Assembly (NCBI GenBank): GCA_030043395.1
Contig: JASHXW010000415.1
Span: 1-5,765 of the forward strand
DNA: 5,765 nt
Direction: 5' to 3'
From: Streptosporangiaceae bacterium
Lineage (GTDB): Bacteria; Actinomycetota; Actinomycetes; Streptosporangiales; Streptosporangiaceae
Positions 5,276 to 5,765 of this stretch are shown in pieces. Position 1 is the stretch's first letter. Every line of letters begins with the position of its first letter. The notes below the pieces were generated by a model that ran no database searches, had not been told where the DNA came from, and was given only the letters and a program-made list of their open reading frames with translations. The translations under genes and the position numbers were made by a program.

Positions 5276-5765
5276 CTAGAAGCGGCTCAGGGCGAACCTC
5301 GCGGGCGGGGGCTCTGTGGTCTGGTCCGCACCGGACTGGCCAGGCGCCGCGGTCGCGAGAGTCGCCAGCCACTCGCCGATCAGCGGGCCGAACTTAAAAC
5401 CGTGCCCTGAGGTGCCGCTGCCGATCACCACGTTGCCGATCCGGTCCACGATGAAGTCGGTGTCGGGGGAGTTGTCGTAGATGCACCGCTCGACTGCCAC
5501 GGGCCGCGGATCGACGCCGGGCAGGATAGATCGCGCTGCCTGCGCGATCCGCTCGGTGAGCGCGGCGTCTTCGTCGTGGACCTGCTGACCGGGATCCACG
5601 ACGGGCCCGCCGTGATGGATCCCGATCTTGTAACGACTCGACCCTGGCACCGGCAGGCCGTACGGGAACTCGCCGCCATAGTGCACGAAGATCGGCGTGC
5701 CCGGACCTGGCGTGTCCAGGTAGGCGACCTGTTCGAGCGTTGCGGAGCCGGGGACTGTGATCCCG
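5276..5765 (-). CDS. Monomeric sarcosine oxidase / N-methyltryptophan oxidase-type FAD-dependent oxidoreductase, C-terminal part (5' end outside window)
   Basis: The frame is open from the window edge, reading GITVPGSATLEQVAYLDTPG, to the TAG at 5276-5278, giving about 162 residues of the C-terminal half. The GTG at 5686 lies mid-domain and is not a start. Motifs fit the MSOX/MTOX (DAO) family: FPYGLPVPGSSRYKIGIHHGGPVVDP, then ERCIYDNSPDTDFIVDR, then NVVIGSGTSGHGFKFGPLIGEWLATLA. Compared from memory with Bacillus MSOX, the Lys and His of YKIGIH match the active-site K265/H269 pair, the Cys of RCIY matches C315 (covalent 8-alpha-S-cysteinyl FAD), and the Lys of HGFKF matches K348. The distances between them are close to those in MSOX (48 and 30 residues against 50 and 33). 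It would oxidise an N-methyl or secondary amino acid, releasing hydrogen peroxide; the precise amine is unknown. The Rossmann FAD-binding N-terminus is not in the window. Confidence 0.88.
   Translation of the reverse strand, partial: GITVPGSATLEQVAYLDTPGPGTPIFVHYGGEFPYGLPVPGSSRYKIGIHHGGPVVDPGQQVHDEDAALTERIAQAARSILPGVDPRPVAVERCIYDNSPDTDFIVDRIGNVVIGSGTSGHGFKFGPLIGEWLATLATAAPGQSGADQTTEPPPARFALSRF

Noticed and set aside
4817..5410. Plus-strand frame of 197 codons opposite the DUF402 and flavoenzyme genes
   Set aside because: The minus-strand frames have clear family motifs; this translation has none.
5276..5686. Flavoenzyme frame starting at the GTG at 5686 as a complete small gene
   Set aside because: The same frame continues upstream to the window edge with family-like sequence, so the GTG codes an internal Val and the gene is cut by the window.

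Overview
The window is very GC-rich, codes on both strands with tightly packed genes, and carries families typical of a high-GC actinomycete (Actinomycetota). No genus can be named from the sequence alone. There are seven protein genes. The two edge genes are cut by the window. I see no RNA gene, insertion sequence, CRISPR array or origin.

Left part (1-1850, + strand): the C-terminal end of a MraY/WecA-like membrane phosphoglycosyltransferase relative, then a complete GT4 (GT-B fold) glycosyltransferase. From general knowledge, this pair often sits in actinobacterial cell-envelope clusters with SteA/SteB-type genes upstream and a MurJ-type flippase downstream. Here the GT4 gene instead meets a convergent efflux operon, and the two stop codons abut.

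Central part (1851-4669): a DrrA/DrrB-type ABC exporter operon on the minus strand (ATPase, then permease, 12 bp apart and probably translationally coupled), and a divergent TetR-family repressor on the plus strand. The 92-bp divergent control region holds seven GTAC tetramers in about 50 bp. Five of them form a 36-bp near-perfect palindrome (15 of 18 pairs) that overlaps candidate promoter elements for both directions. The simplest reading is a self-regulated, ligand-inducible drug or lipid exporter: the repressor binds the GTAC array and shuts both promoters until a substrate releases it. The repressor has an unusual 75-residue Arg/Gly/Ala-rich N-terminal extension.

Right part (4700-5765, minus strand): a DUF402 (FomD/NtdP-like) protein and, upstream of it, the C-terminal part of a monomeric sarcosine oxidase/N-methyltryptophan oxidase-type flavoenzyme. 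The flavoenzyme keeps the residues expected for covalent FAD attachment and oxygen activation. These look like ordinary metabolic genes unrelated to the exporter.

The families are all known. The features most worth a second look are the GTAC operator array, the extended N-terminus of the TetR protein, the Ala/Pro-rich linker inside the glycosyltransferase, and the zero-gap convergent junction at 1848-1853.
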